Shown here: piece by piece, positions 51,439-59,609 of the stretch
Numbering within the stretch: position 1 is the first letter of the stretch
Layout of the letters: each line of letters starts with the position of its first letter
NCBI GenBank assembly: GCA_910588175.1
Contig: CAJUQQ010000004.1
Span: forward strand, 1 to 64,000
DNA from: an uncultured Oscillibacter sp.
GTDB taxonomy: Bacteria; Bacillota; Clostridia; Oscillospirales; Oscillospiraceae
Direction: 5' to 3'
Length of the DNA: 64,000 nucleotides
The notes under the pieces: generated by a model
Databases searched by the model: none
The model's input: only the letters and a program-made list of their open reading frames with translations
What the model was told of the DNA's origin: nothing
Program-made: the position numbers and the translations under genes

Positions 51439-52095
51439 ATGAACAAAATCCTCATCGCCGAGGACGAGGCCCCCATCGCCAACCTCCTCAGAACCGCCCT
51501 GGAGGGGGCGGGCTACCGCTGCGTCTGGGCCCCCGACGGGGCGGACGCGGCGGACAAGCTGGAAGCCCAGCCCTTCGATCTGGCGCTGCTGGACATCATG
51601 CTGCCCAAGGCCGACGGCTACGAGGTGCTGGAGTACTGCAAAAGTCTGGAGGTGCCGGTGATCTTCCTCACCGCCAAGGGAGAGCTGGAGGACCGGGTGA
51701 AGGGTCTGCGCCTGGGGGCGGAGGACTACATCGTCAAGCCCTTCGAGCTGATGGAGCTGCTGGCCCGGGTGGAAACCGTCCTCCGCCGCTGCGGAAAGAC
51801 GGGGCGGGTTCTCACCCTGCCGCCGGATATCGAGATCGACACCGCCAGCCATGTGGTGCGCCGGGGCGGGACTCCCGTGGCCCTGACCGCCAAGGAGTAC
51901 GACCTGCTGCTGCTCTTCCTCCAAAATAAAAACATCGCCCTCTACCGGGACCGGATCTATGAAAAGGTCTGGGGGGAAGAATTCCTGGGGGACAGCCGGA
52001 CCGTAGACCTCCACATTCAGCGGATGCGGAAGAAGCTGGGGCTGGAGAGCCGCCTGGTGGCGGTTTATAAGGTGGGCTACCGGCTGGAGGTGTAG
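51439..52095 (+). CDS. OmpR/PhoB family response regulator
   Basis: A 218-residue regulator. The receiver has AEDEAPIANLLR, the phosphorylated Asp in ALLDIMLPKADG, FLTAKGELEDRVKGL and EDYIVKPFE. The winged-helix domain (EIDTASHVVRRGGTPVALTAKEYDLLLLFLQNKN ... GDSRTVDLHIQRMRKKLG) is PhoB-like. The frame opens at 51418; MNKILIAED is the family start. The histidine kinase gene follows 74 bases later. Confidence 0.93.
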   Translation: MNKILIAEDEAPIANLLRTALEGAGYRCVWAPDGADAADKLEAQPFDLALLDIMLPKADGYEVLEYCKSLEVPVIFLTAKGELEDRVKGLRLGAEDYIVKPFELMELLARVETVLRRCGKTGRVLTLPPDIEIDTASHVVRRGGTPVALTAKEYDLLLLFLQNKNIALYRDRIYEKVWGEEFLGDSRTVDLHIQRMRKKLGLESRLVAVYKVGYRLEV

Positions 52096-52169
52096 GGGCG
52101 GCATGACGGAAGCGGGCGGACACACAGGTCCGCCCCTGCGGTTCGCTCCCACCCAAAAGGAGGCTTTTT

Positions 52170-53621
52170 GTGAAATTATTCTGGAAGCTCTTTTGCAGCA
52201 TGGTCCTCATCACGGCCCTGGCCTGCTCCGCCGGGGGCTACGCCCTCATCCACGCCCAGTTTCGCGCTTCCCTGGATCGGGAGGTAGCGGCGCTGTACGA
52301 GGAAAACGACCTCCTCCGCTTCGCCTTGGCCCAAGAGCTGGCCTTCAACCCTCTGTACAGCCGGGAAGAGCTGGCCAAAGCCGCCGGGGGCATCAGCATC
52401 ACCACCGGCCAGGGGCGGACGGTCTCCTTCCGCCTCAGCGACGAGGCGGGAACGGCCCTGGGGGGCAGCGGCGTCCTGCCGGTGGAGGCGGCGGGCCTCA
52501 CCTCCCAGCTCCCCGCCGGGCAGCGGGGCTGGGTCATGAACGCCCTGGCCGACGGGCGGATTTACCTCCACGCCGCCAGCCCCCTGGCCCTGGAGGACGG
52601 CATTCTCTATCTGGAGAACTGCCGGGAGGTAGGTGAGCTGTTCCAATCCCGGTCGGAGCAGTACCGGAGCTTCTTCTCCCTGATGCTGGTCCTCACCGGG
52701 GCGGTGGGGGGCCTGTCCCTGGCGGTGGCCGCCACGCTGGCCCGACCCCTAGCCCGCCTTTCCGCCGCCGCCCGGCGGATGGCGGAGGGAGAACTCAGCC
52801 AGCGGGTCCGGGTGGACGGGGACGACGAGATCGCCCAGCTCTCCGCCGACTTCAACGTCATGGCCCACCGCATCCAGCGGCAGGTGGCGGAGCTGAAGGC
52901 AGCCCAGCGCCGTCAGGAGGACTTCATCGGCAGCTTTGCCCACGAGATTAAAACACCCCTAACCTCCATCATCGGCTACGCCGACCTCCTCCGCTCCCGC
53001 CCGGCCACAGAGGAACAGGTCCGGGAGAGCGCCGGGTATATCTTCGGCGAGGGGCGGCGCCTGGAAGCCCTGAGCCGGAAGCTGCTGGACCTCATCGTCC
53101 TGGGGCGGCAGGACTTCCCCCTCCGCTCCGTGCCCTTGGACGGTTTTTTAAACCGGGTGGCCGGGGCCATGGAGCCGCCCCTCCGGCAGGCGGGCATCCG
53201 GCTCACCGTCCGGGCGGAGCCGGTGACCGCCCGGATGGAACCGGATTTGATGGAAAGCGTCTGCGTGAACCTGCTGGACAACGCCCGGAAGGCCATGGAG
53301 GACGGCGGGGAGATTTTGCTGGAGGGCTTCGCCCTGGAGGATGGAAGCTGCTGCGTCCAGGTGACGGACCAGGGCAAGGGCATCCCGGCGGAGGAGCTGG
53401 ATCGGGTGACGGAGGCTTTTTACATGGTGGACAAGTCCCGCGCCCGGGCCCAGGGGGGCGCGGGGCTGGGCCTGGCCCTGTGCCGCCGGATTGTGGAGCT
53501 CCACGGCGGGGAGCTGGAAATTGAGAGCGAGCCGGGCCGGGGCACCCGGGTCCGGGTGCTTTGGAAAGGAGGGGAGGAACTGCCGTGCGAAACTGGAAAA
53601 ACTGGCTCTTCCCCATCCTGA
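52170..53621 (+). CDS. Sensor histidine kinase (HAMP type)
   Basis: A 483-residue kinase. Two membrane segments (about 5-27 and 165-187) flank an extracellular sensor of about 135 residues; then HAMP (LARLSAAARRMAEGELSQRVRVDGDDEIAQLSADFNVM), HisKA with SFAHEIKTPLTSIIGYADLLRS (phosphorylated His) and an ATPase domain with NLLDNARKA, DQGKGIPAEEL and GLGLALCRRIVELHGG. It pairs with the upstream regulator. Its end overlaps the next gene by 37 bases. Confidence 0.94.
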   Translation: MKLFWKLFCSMVLITALACSAGGYALIHAQFRASLDREVAALYEENDLLRFALAQELAFNPLYSREELAKAAGGISITTGQGRTVSFRLSDEAGTALGGSGVLPVEAAGLTSQLPAGQRGWVMNALADGRIYLHAASPLALEDGILYLENCREVGELFQSRSEQYRSFFSLMLVLTGAVGGLSLAVAATLARPLARLSAAARRMAEGELSQRVRVDGDDEIAQLSADFNVMAHRIQRQVAELKAAQRRQEDFIGSFAHEIKTPLTSIIGYADLLRSRPATEEQVRESAGYIFGEGRRLEALSRKLLDLIVLGRQDFPLRSVPLDGFLNRVAGAMEPPLRQAGIRLTVRAEPVTARMEPDLMESVCVNLLDNARKAMEDGGEILLEGFALEDGSCCVQVTDQGKGIPAEELDRVTEAFYMVDKSRARAQGGAGLGLALCRRIVELHGGELEIESEPGRGTRVRVLWKGGEELPCETGKTGSSPS

Positions 53622-54364
53622 CGGCGCTGACCGTCACGGCTCTGGCCCTGCTGCCCCTGCGGCTTTCCACCTTGGAGGACGGCAAGCTCACCGGAACGGT
53701 CCACGCCGAGGACCTGTCGGAGGACAGCAACTTTCCCTTCAAGCCCCCGGACCTGCCGGGGCGGCTCTGGCTCCTGGTCCAGTGGCAGGAAATGCCGGAA
53801 AACATCACCATCATGAGCCATGAGCTGGAGGGCGCGGAGCGGGACCGGGCTATGGCGCAGCTCCGAGAAGCCCTGGCGGAGCTGGGAAGCCTCCTCTCGC
53901 CCGCGGCGCGGACGCTGCTGTCGGAGATCGACGGCGACTCCTGGGAATGGTCCCGGCACTATCTCCGGGACCAGACGGACCTCTCCAGCGCCAGCTTCAT
54001 CACGGCCTCCACCCATGACAAAAACCAGAAGACCTACCTCTCCGCCACGGTGGACGGGGAGAGCGGGCAGATCGTCGGCCTGACGTTCAACAATGTCAAC
54101 ATTGAGGGTATCCCGTGCAGCGTCTCTTCCCTGGAGTTGGGGAAGGCGATTCTGGACCGGCTGGGGCTGGACTACACCCCGGAGGAGGACACCGGCGACG
54201 TCGCGTGTTTCCGGCTGACGGACTGCAAGAGCCTCTTTTGGATTGCAAGGCACTGGACCGATCTGTATTTCAGCTTTACGGTAGACTGGGCCGCCGTAGA
54301 CAAGGAAATCTCCGTAAGCTATGGCCGCGAGCCCACCGATGCAGCTTCGATGCAAAAATGGTAA
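53585..54364 (+). CDS. Membrane-anchored protein of the two-component operon
   Basis: A 259-residue protein starting at GTG 53585 with GGGGAGG upstream. One N-terminal membrane segment (NWLFPILTALTVTALALLPL) is followed by an extracellular domain. I recognise no domain; the middle (SSASFITASTHDKNQKTYLSATVDGESGQIVGLTFNNVNIEG) resembles PepSY-like or YcdB-like beta-rich modules. It overlaps the kinase gene and precedes the VanY gene, so it may modulate sensing. Function unknown. Confidence 0.7.
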   Translation: MRNWKNWLFPILTALTVTALALLPLRLSTLEDGKLTGTVHAEDLSEDSNFPFKPPDLPGRLWLLVQWQEMPENITIMSHELEGAERDRAMAQLREALAELGSLLSPAARTLLSEIDGDSWEWSRHYLRDQTDLSSASFITASTHDKNQKTYLSATVDGESGQIVGLTFNNVNIEGIPCSVSSLELGKAILDRLGLDYTPEEDTGDVACFRLTDCKSLFWIARHWTDLYFSFTVDWAAVDKEISVSYGREPTDAASMQKW

Positions 54365-54445
54365 GACTTCGATGCAGGAATGTTTCGGTTTCGACGGGGA
54401 CAAGCCTTATCATAGAGACAGTTCAAAGGTAAAGGAGCTGTTTCT

Positions 54446-55378
54446 ATGTCTGTTCATTCCTGCGTATTACATGAATTCTCCCGTCCCGACCGGGAGTATT
54501 ACGCCGCCGCCCCTGCTCAATGGGACGCGCCCATGGTTTCCAGGCCCCGCCGCCCCGCGCCCTCCCGGGCCCGGCGGAAGCCCCGGCGGTCCCCTCTGCC
54601 CTTCCTGGCCCTTCTTCTGGGGCTGGCGCTGTTCGCCGGGGGTTTTCTGATGGGCCGGGTAGAGGCCGCGGGAAACAGAGCTGCTCAAGCCGCGGCGGGA
54701 GCGGGAGCCGCCAGCGGCGGCCCCGTCCGTATCCTGGCGGTTCCCGGGGCCGTTCACTCCGGAACGGAGGATGCGCCCGCCTCCGGTGAAGCGGGCGGAA
54801 CCTCTGACTCCAGGGACGATTGGAACCTGATCCTGGTCAACGGGGACCATCCCCTGCCGCAGGATTTCCAGATCCCGGAATTCACCCAATTGATCAACGG
54901 CCACGCCATTGACAAGCGGGCCTACCCCGCCCTCCAGCGGATGATGGACGACTGCCGGGCGGCGGGGCTGGAGCCCACCATCTGCTCCTCCTACCGAAGC
55001 TGGGAGAAGCAGGAGGAGCTGTTCCAGCGAAAGGTCCAATCCTGCCTCCCCCAGGCCGGTTCCTTGGAGGAGGCGGAGGAGCAGGCCGCCGTCTGGGTGG
55101 CCCGGCCCGGGACCAGCGAGCATCAGGCCGGGCTGGCGGTGGACATTGTGGACAAGTCCTACCAGCTTTTAGATGAGCGGCAGGAGGACACGGCGGTGCA
55201 GAAGTGGCTGATGGAGCACTGCGCCGAATACGGCTTCATCCTCCGCTACCCCACGGAGAAAAGCGACCTCACCGGCGTGGGCTACGAGCCCTGGCACTAC
55301 CGCTATGTGGGGGAGCAGGCCGCCGGGGACATCATGAGCCGGGGGCTCTGTCTGGAGGAGTATCTGGAAAACGCCTGA
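54446..55378 (+). CDS. D-alanyl-D-alanine carboxypeptidase, VanY type (M15B)
   Basis: A 310-residue protein with a basic N terminus, one membrane segment (PFLALLLGLALFAGGFLMGR), an Ala/Gly linker, and an M15 peptidase domain with YPALQRMMDDCRAAGLEPTICSSYRS, the zinc motif GTSEHQAGLAVDI and a final GYEPWHYRYVG. It trims the terminal D-Ala of muropeptides outside the membrane. AAAGGAG precedes ATG. With the two-component genes upstream it suggests a cell-wall stress operon. A vancomycin-resistance role is not supported by vanHAX, which is absent. Confidence 0.92.
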   Translation: MSVHSCVLHEFSRPDREYYAAAPAQWDAPMVSRPRRPAPSRARRKPRRSPLPFLALLLGLALFAGGFLMGRVEAAGNRAAQAAAGAGAASGGPVRILAVPGAVHSGTEDAPASGEAGGTSDSRDDWNLILVNGDHPLPQDFQIPEFTQLINGHAIDKRAYPALQRMMDDCRAAGLEPTICSSYRSWEKQEELFQRKVQSCLPQAGSLEEAEEQAAVWVARPGTSEHQAGLAVDIVDKSYQLLDERQEDTAVQKWLMEHCAEYGFILRYPTEKSDLTGVGYEPWHYRYVGEQAAGDIMSRGLCLEEYLENA

Positions 55379-55383
55379 AAAAC

Positions 55384-55414
55384 GGACGGACCGCTTGCGC
55401 GGTCCGTCCTCTTT
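55384..55414 (+). terminator. Intrinsic terminator after the VanY-type gene
   Basis: GGACGGACCGC-TTGC-GCGGTCCGTCC followed by TCTTT. Confidence 0.85.
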
Positions 55415-55526
55415 CGCCGCCCGTGTCCGGGGCGGCTCTTGCCGGTTCCTGTCGAAACTCTGCCGCTCTTATTTGTCAAGCCATGATTTTCACGAATATC
55501 CCTCTCTTTTTTCTCCACTTCCGTCA

Positions 55527-55555
55527 TTGCTTTTACCATGGGGTAAGACTACAAT
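55527..55555 (+). promoter_or_regulatory. Promoter with spacer palindrome upstream of a small orphan gene
   Basis: TTGCTT (55527-55532), 17 bases, TACAAT (55550-55555). The spacer holds TTACC-ATGG-GGTAA, a possible operator. Confidence 0.6.
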
Positions 55556-55599
55556 ATATGGCGGTTGCTTTTTTAAAATGACAGGAGGATATCGCAGAT

Positions 55600-55845
55600 A
55601 TGGAATTGGGTTATGATCCGCTTTGGGACGAGCAGGGCCGGCTGCGGCGGGGCTGCACTGTGCGGGAGGCGCTGACCTGGATGACCGCGTTCGGCGACCG
55701 GACCGCGGGGGAATCCGTTTGCATCAACGGCGTCGGCTATAAAATCGGCCGGCTGCTCTACGGGCCGGAGCGGCCCGCCGTGGCGGACAAGCCCATCTCC
55801 CACGTTTATGACGGCTATTACAGCCAGCTGAATTTCAGCGTGTGA
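55600..55845 (+). CDS. Small hypothetical protein
   Basis: An 81-residue acidic soluble protein (MELGYDPLWDEQGRLRRG at the start, GYYSQLNFSV at the end). No known domain, cysteine pair or membrane segment. AGGAGG lies upstream with a slightly long spacing. It has its own promoter and a good terminator, so it is a real monocistronic gene. The downstream hybrid kinase has a similar palindrome-bearing promoter; whether they share a regulator is open. Confidence 0.65.
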   Translation: MELGYDPLWDEQGRLRRGCTVREALTWMTAFGDRTAGESVCINGVGYKIGRLLYGPERPAVADKPISHVYDGYYSQLNFSV

Positions 55846-55856
55846 GTTTCCGTCGC

Positions 55857-55894
55857 CCAGGCGCGCGGCTTCCAGGCTGCGCGTCTGGTTTTTT
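55857..55894 (+). terminator. Intrinsic terminator of the small orphan gene
   Basis: CCAGGCGCGC / GCGCGTCTGG with a 12-base loop region, followed by TTTTTT. Confidence 0.9.
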
Positions 55895-55918
55895 GTGAGC
55901 GGAAAATCCAGTCCGTAG

Positions 55919-55947
55919 TTGACACCGGGACCTTTTCCCGCTAAAAT
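55919..55947 (+). promoter_or_regulatory. Sigma-A promoter of the hybrid kinase gene
   Basis: Consensus TTGACA (55919-55924), 17 bases, TAAAAT (55942-55947). The spacer contains CGGGA-N5-TCCCG, a possible operator. Confidence 0.8.
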
Positions 55948-56023
55948 ACAGAGTTGAGAAGGATTTGGCAGGCCTTCCCCCCAGATCTGCCTTGCATGCC
56001 CAGCCAGATGGAGGAGAAAACCT

Positions 56024-59000
56024 ATGTATCATTGTCATTTACGGCTCTATTGCGTCGGCCGCCGGCAGGAGCTCTTCGCCCCCCTTCGGGAGGCATCCCT
56101 CCCGGAGCATTTCACCCATACCTTTCTGGAGAGCGAAGAACCGAACGCCGCCCTGGCCGCTCAGGCCAGCGTCATCTTCGTTGATTCCGACGGGATTGAT
56201 GCCGCCGGGGCCGTAAAGACTCTGTTCGGAGGCGGGGCGGAGCTGATCCTCCTGGCGGAGCCGGGAACGGATTGGAAGGACTTGTCTCCCTCCCTCACAG
56301 ACGTGTGGGTTCTGCCCATGACCCGGGAGGAACTGTCCTTCCGCTTCCAGCGGTGGGAGCAGGGCTACCAGCGGAAGCAGGACCTCTGGGAGGCCCGCCA
56401 GTACTTGGAAGCCGCCATAAACAGCGTCCCCAACCTGGTCTGGTATAAAACCAAAGACGGCGTCCATGAAAAGGTAAACGACAGCTTTTGCGCCACCGTG
56501 AACAAAACCAAGAAGCAGGTCCAGGGCCAGCGGCACGCCTATATCTGGGACGTGGAGCAGGACGACCCCGCCTGCATTGAGTCCGAGCGGATCGTCATGG
56601 AGACAAGGGGAACCTGCGTCGCGGAGGAGACCATTCAGACCGGGGAAGGCACCCGGCTTCTGACCACCTACAAGTCCCCGCTGTACGACCTGGACGGCAC
56701 CGTTATGGGCACCGTGGGCGTGGGCATCGACGTGACAAAGGAACGGGCCTATGAAGAGGAGCTCCGGCGGGAAAACCAAACGCTGGAGACTCTGTTTACC
56801 ACCATGGACTGCGGCGTGCTGTGCCACAGTTTGGACGGGCGGCGCATTCTCAGCGTCAACCGGGCCGCTTTGGAAATCTTGGGCTATCAAACGCAGGAGG
56901 ATCTGTCCAAGTCCGGCTTTGAAACCATCGCCACCTCCGTGGTGGAGGAGGACCGGGATAAGCTGCTGGGCTGCATCAAGTCCCTGAAAAAGGCGGGGGA
57001 CAGCGTCAGCGTGGAGTACCGGGTCCGCCACTCCGGCGGAAGCATTCTCCATGTGATGGGCAATGTAAAGCTGATCGAGGAAGAGGGCGAGCTGTTTTAC
57101 CAGCGCTTCCTCCTGGACTGCACCGCGCAGAAGCAGCGGGAACGGGAGGAACAGCTCCAGAATGAGCGCCGCCACCAGGAATTGGTCCAGGCTCTAAGCA
57201 CCGACTATAACTTGGTGTGTTTCTTCGATCTGACAAGCGGCAAGGGCAGCGCCCTGCGAACCCACGCCTGTCCCTATGGCGTGCTGGACCATCTCTTCGC
57301 CGGGGAGCTGACCATGCGGGAAAGCATGGAACGCTATATTCAAACCTGTGTTTATGTGGATGACCGGGATCTGGTCCGGCAGGTTTTCGCGGAAAACCGT
57401 CTGGAGCGGGAGCTCCAGGACCGGGGCATCTATTATTTAAATTACCGCACTGTCTGCGGCAGCGAGATCCGCTATTTCCAGATGAAGGCCGTGCCCATTG
57501 GAGACCAGAAATCCAGCCGCGGCGTGGTCATTGGCTTTCGCAGCGTAGACGAAGAGACCCGGGAGGAGATGGAGAAGAAAAGCCTCCTGGAGGACGCCTT
57601 GGCCCAGGCCAACCGTGCCAGCAAGGCCAAGAGCGTGTTCCTCTCCAATATGTCCCACGACATCCGCACTCCCATGAACGCCATCATCGGCTTCACCGCC
57701 TTGGCCAGCACTCACATCGACAACCGGGAGCAGGTGGAAGGCTACCTCAAGAAAATCATGACCTCCGGCAACCACCTCCTCAGCCTCATCAACGACGTGC
57801 TGGACATGAGCCGCATTGAAAGCGGCAAGATGTACTTAGACGAGAAGCCCTGCTCCCTGCCGGACATCCTCCACGGCCTCAGAAGCATCGTCCAGGCGGA
57901 CGTTCATTCCAAACAGCTGGAGCTCTACATGGACGCCGTGGACGTGATTCACGAGGACATTCTCTGCGACCGGCTGCGGCTGAACCAGATCCTTTTGAAC
58001 CTGCTGGGCAACTCCATCAAATACACTCCCGCCGGCGGCATCGTCAGCATCCGGGTGACGGAAAAGCCCTCTGCCCCAACGGGCCACGCCTCCTACGAGT
58101 TCAGCGTCCGGGACACCGGCATCGGCATGAGCGAGGAATTCGTCGCCCATATCTTCGAACCCTTCGAGCGGGAGCGGAACTCCACCACCAGCGGCATCCA
58201 GGGCACCGGTCTGGGCATGGCCATCACCCGGAACATCGTGGAAATGATGAATGGCTCCATCCATGTCAAGAGCCGCCAGGGCGCGGGAACGGAGTTCACC
58301 GTGGACCTTACCTTCCGCCTTTCCTCCAATGAGAAGCAGCCCACCACCATTCCGGAGCTCTCCGGCTGCCGCGCCCTGGTGGTGGACGACGACTTCAACA
58401 CCTGCGACAGTGTCAGCTGCATGCTCCAGCAGATCGGCATGCGGGCGGAATGGACCCTCTCCGGCAAGGAGGCGGTGCTCCGCACCCGGCAGGCCGTCAT
58501 GCGGAGGGACCACTATTCCGTCTATATCATCGACTGGCTGCTGCCGGACATGAACGGCATTGAGGTGGCCCGGCGCATCCGCAAGGAATGCGGCGGTGAG
58601 GTGCCCATCATCGTCCTCACCGCCTATGACTGGGCCGATATTGAGGACGAAGCCCTGGAGGCCGGGGTTACCGCCTTCTGCGGAAAGCCCCTCTTCCTTT
58701 CCGAGCTCCGGGACTGCCTGCTCTCCGTCCTCGGAGCGGACAGCGCGGAAACGGAGACGGAAGATCCCCAGTTGTTCCCGGTCACCGCGGGCCGCATTCT
58801 GCTGGCGGAGGACAACGAGCTGAACCAGGAAATCGCCCAGGCCATCCTGGAGGAGGCGGGCTTCACCGTGGAAATCGCGGAGAACGGCCAGATCGCTTTG
58901 GATATGCTGAAGGCCTCCCAGCCGGGATATTACCAGCTGGTACTGATGGATGTACAGATGCCCGTCATGGACGGATACCAGGCCACACAGGCCATCCGGT

Positions 59001-59167
59001 CTCTGGAGGACCCGGCTTTGCAGTCCATCCCCATCCTGGCCATGACCGCCAACGCCTTCGAGGAAGACAAACAAAACGCCCTCAAATGCGGCATGAACGG
59101 CCATATTTCCAAGCCTATCAACATTGAGCGTCTGCTGGAAACTTTGGAAAACGTACTGCGGCAGTAA
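56024..59167 (+). CDS. Cytoplasmic hybrid histidine kinase with PAS domains and two receivers
   Basis: A 1047-residue protein without membrane segments. Residues 1-115 resemble a degenerate receiver; PAS domains follow at about 125-250 (LEAAINSVPNLVWYKTKDGVHEKVN), 255-375 (LFTTMDCGVLCHSLDGRRILSVN) and a weaker one about 385-515. HisKA has His545 in SNMSHDIRTPMNAIIGF; the ATPase domain has LLGNSIKYTP, DTGIGM and GTGLGMAI. Two receivers close the protein (ALVVDDDFNTC, about 783-900; ILLAEDNELNQE, about 925-1047) with Asp in IIDWLLPDMNG and LMDVQMPVMDG. GGAGGAG precedes ATG. No DNA-binding output is attached or adjacent, so it probably signals through protein contacts. Confidence 0.93.
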   Translation: MYHCHLRLYCVGRRQELFAPLREASLPEHFTHTFLESEEPNAALAAQASVIFVDSDGIDAAGAVKTLFGGGAELILLAEPGTDWKDLSPSLTDVWVLPMTREELSFRFQRWEQGYQRKQDLWEARQYLEAAINSVPNLVWYKTKDGVHEKVNDSFCATVNKTKKQVQGQRHAYIWDVEQDDPACIESERIVMETRGTCVAEETIQTGEGTRLLTTYKSPLYDLDGTVMGTVGVGIDVTKERAYEEELRRENQTLETLFTTMDCGVLCHSLDGRRILSVNRAALEILGYQTQEDLSKSGFETIATSVVEEDRDKLLGCIKSLKKAGDSVSVEYRVRHSGGSILHVMGNVKLIEEEGELFYQRFLLDCTAQKQREREEQLQNERRHQELVQALSTDYNLVCFFDLTSGKGSALRTHACPYGVLDHLFAGELTMRESMERYIQTCVYVDDRDLVRQVFAENRLERELQDRGIYYLNYRTVCGSEIRYFQMKAVPIGDQKSSRGVVIGFRSVDEETREEMEKKSLLEDALAQANRASKAKSVFLSNMSHDIRTPMNAIIGFTALASTHIDNREQVEGYLKKIMTSGNHLLSLINDVLDMSRIESGKMYLDEKPCSLPDILHGLRSIVQADVHSKQLELYMDAVDVIHEDILCDRLRLNQILLNLLGNSIKYTPAGGIVSIRVTEKPSAPTGHASYEFSVRDTGIGMSEEFVAHIFEPFERERNSTTSGIQGTGLGMAITRNIVEMMNGSIHVKSRQGAGTEFTVDLTFRLSSNEKQPTTIPELSGCRALVVDDDFNTCDSVSCMLQQIGMRAEWTLSGKEAVLRTRQAVMRRDHYSVYIIDWLLPDMNGIEVARRIRKECGGEVPIIVLTAYDWADIEDEALEAGVTAFCGKPLFLSELRDCLLSVLGADSAETETEDPQLFPVTAGRILLAEDNELNQEIAQAILEEAGFTVEIAENGQIALDMLKASQPGYYQLVLMDVQMPVMDGYQATQAIRSLEDPALQSIPILAMTANAFEEDKQNALKCGMNGHISKPINIERLLETLENVLRQ

Positions 59168-59207
59168 AGAAACGGGAGAGAGACCACGGTCTCTCTCCCG
59201 TTTCTTT
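59166..59207. terminator. Bidirectional terminator
   Basis: A perfect 19- to 20-bp inverted repeat with an ACG loop, AAAGAAACGGGAGAGAGACC and its complement, ending TTTCTTT; between the hybrid kinase (plus) and rsfS (minus). Confidence 0.95.
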
Positions 59208-59213
59208 GTGCTC

Positions 59214-59570
59214 TCAGGTCAGCGTGCCGCTCAGATCCAGGGGCTTCCCGTCGGACCACAGGCGCTCCAGATCGTAAAACTCCCGGGCCTCCTGGGAGAA
59301 CACATGGACCGCCAAACATCCGTAGTCCAGCAGCACCCAGGTGCCGTCCCGGTGGCCCTCCCGGTGGAGGGGGACCTCTCCGGCCTGTTCCTTCAGGGCC
59401 TTCTCCACCGCGTCGCACAGGGCGTTGATCTGGGTGCTGGACCCGCCGGTGGCAATGACGAAATAATCCGCCAGGGTGGTGATCTCCGTAATTTCGATGG
59501 CGCTGATCTCTCTGCCCTTTTTCTCGTCCAGGGCTTTCACCGCGATAATCGCCAGCTCTTTCGGTGTCAT
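59214..59570 (-). CDS. rsfS: Ribosomal silencing factor RsfS
   Basis: A 118-residue Iojap-family protein. It has ALDEKKGREISAIEITEITTLADYFVIATGGSSTQINALCDAVEKAL, GTWVLLDYGCLAVHVFSQEAREFYDLERLW. It binds L14 and blocks subunit joining when nutrients run low. In most Firmicutes it follows nadD and yqeK; here an LCP gene stands between them. Confidence 0.94.
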   Translation of the reverse strand: MTPKELAIIAVKALDEKKGREISAIEITEITTLADYFVIATGGSSTQINALCDAVEKALKEQAGEVPLHREGHRDGTWVLLDYGCLAVHVFSQEAREFYDLERLWSDGKPLDLSGTLT

Positions 59571-59609
59571 ATGCGCTCCTCTCTTTCCTGATAATATGTG
59601 AATGGTTAT

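Noticed and set aside
54446..55378. Vancomycin resistance locus
   Set aside because: A VanY-like peptidase and a two-component system are present, but no vanH, vanA-type ligase or vanX gene is nearby.
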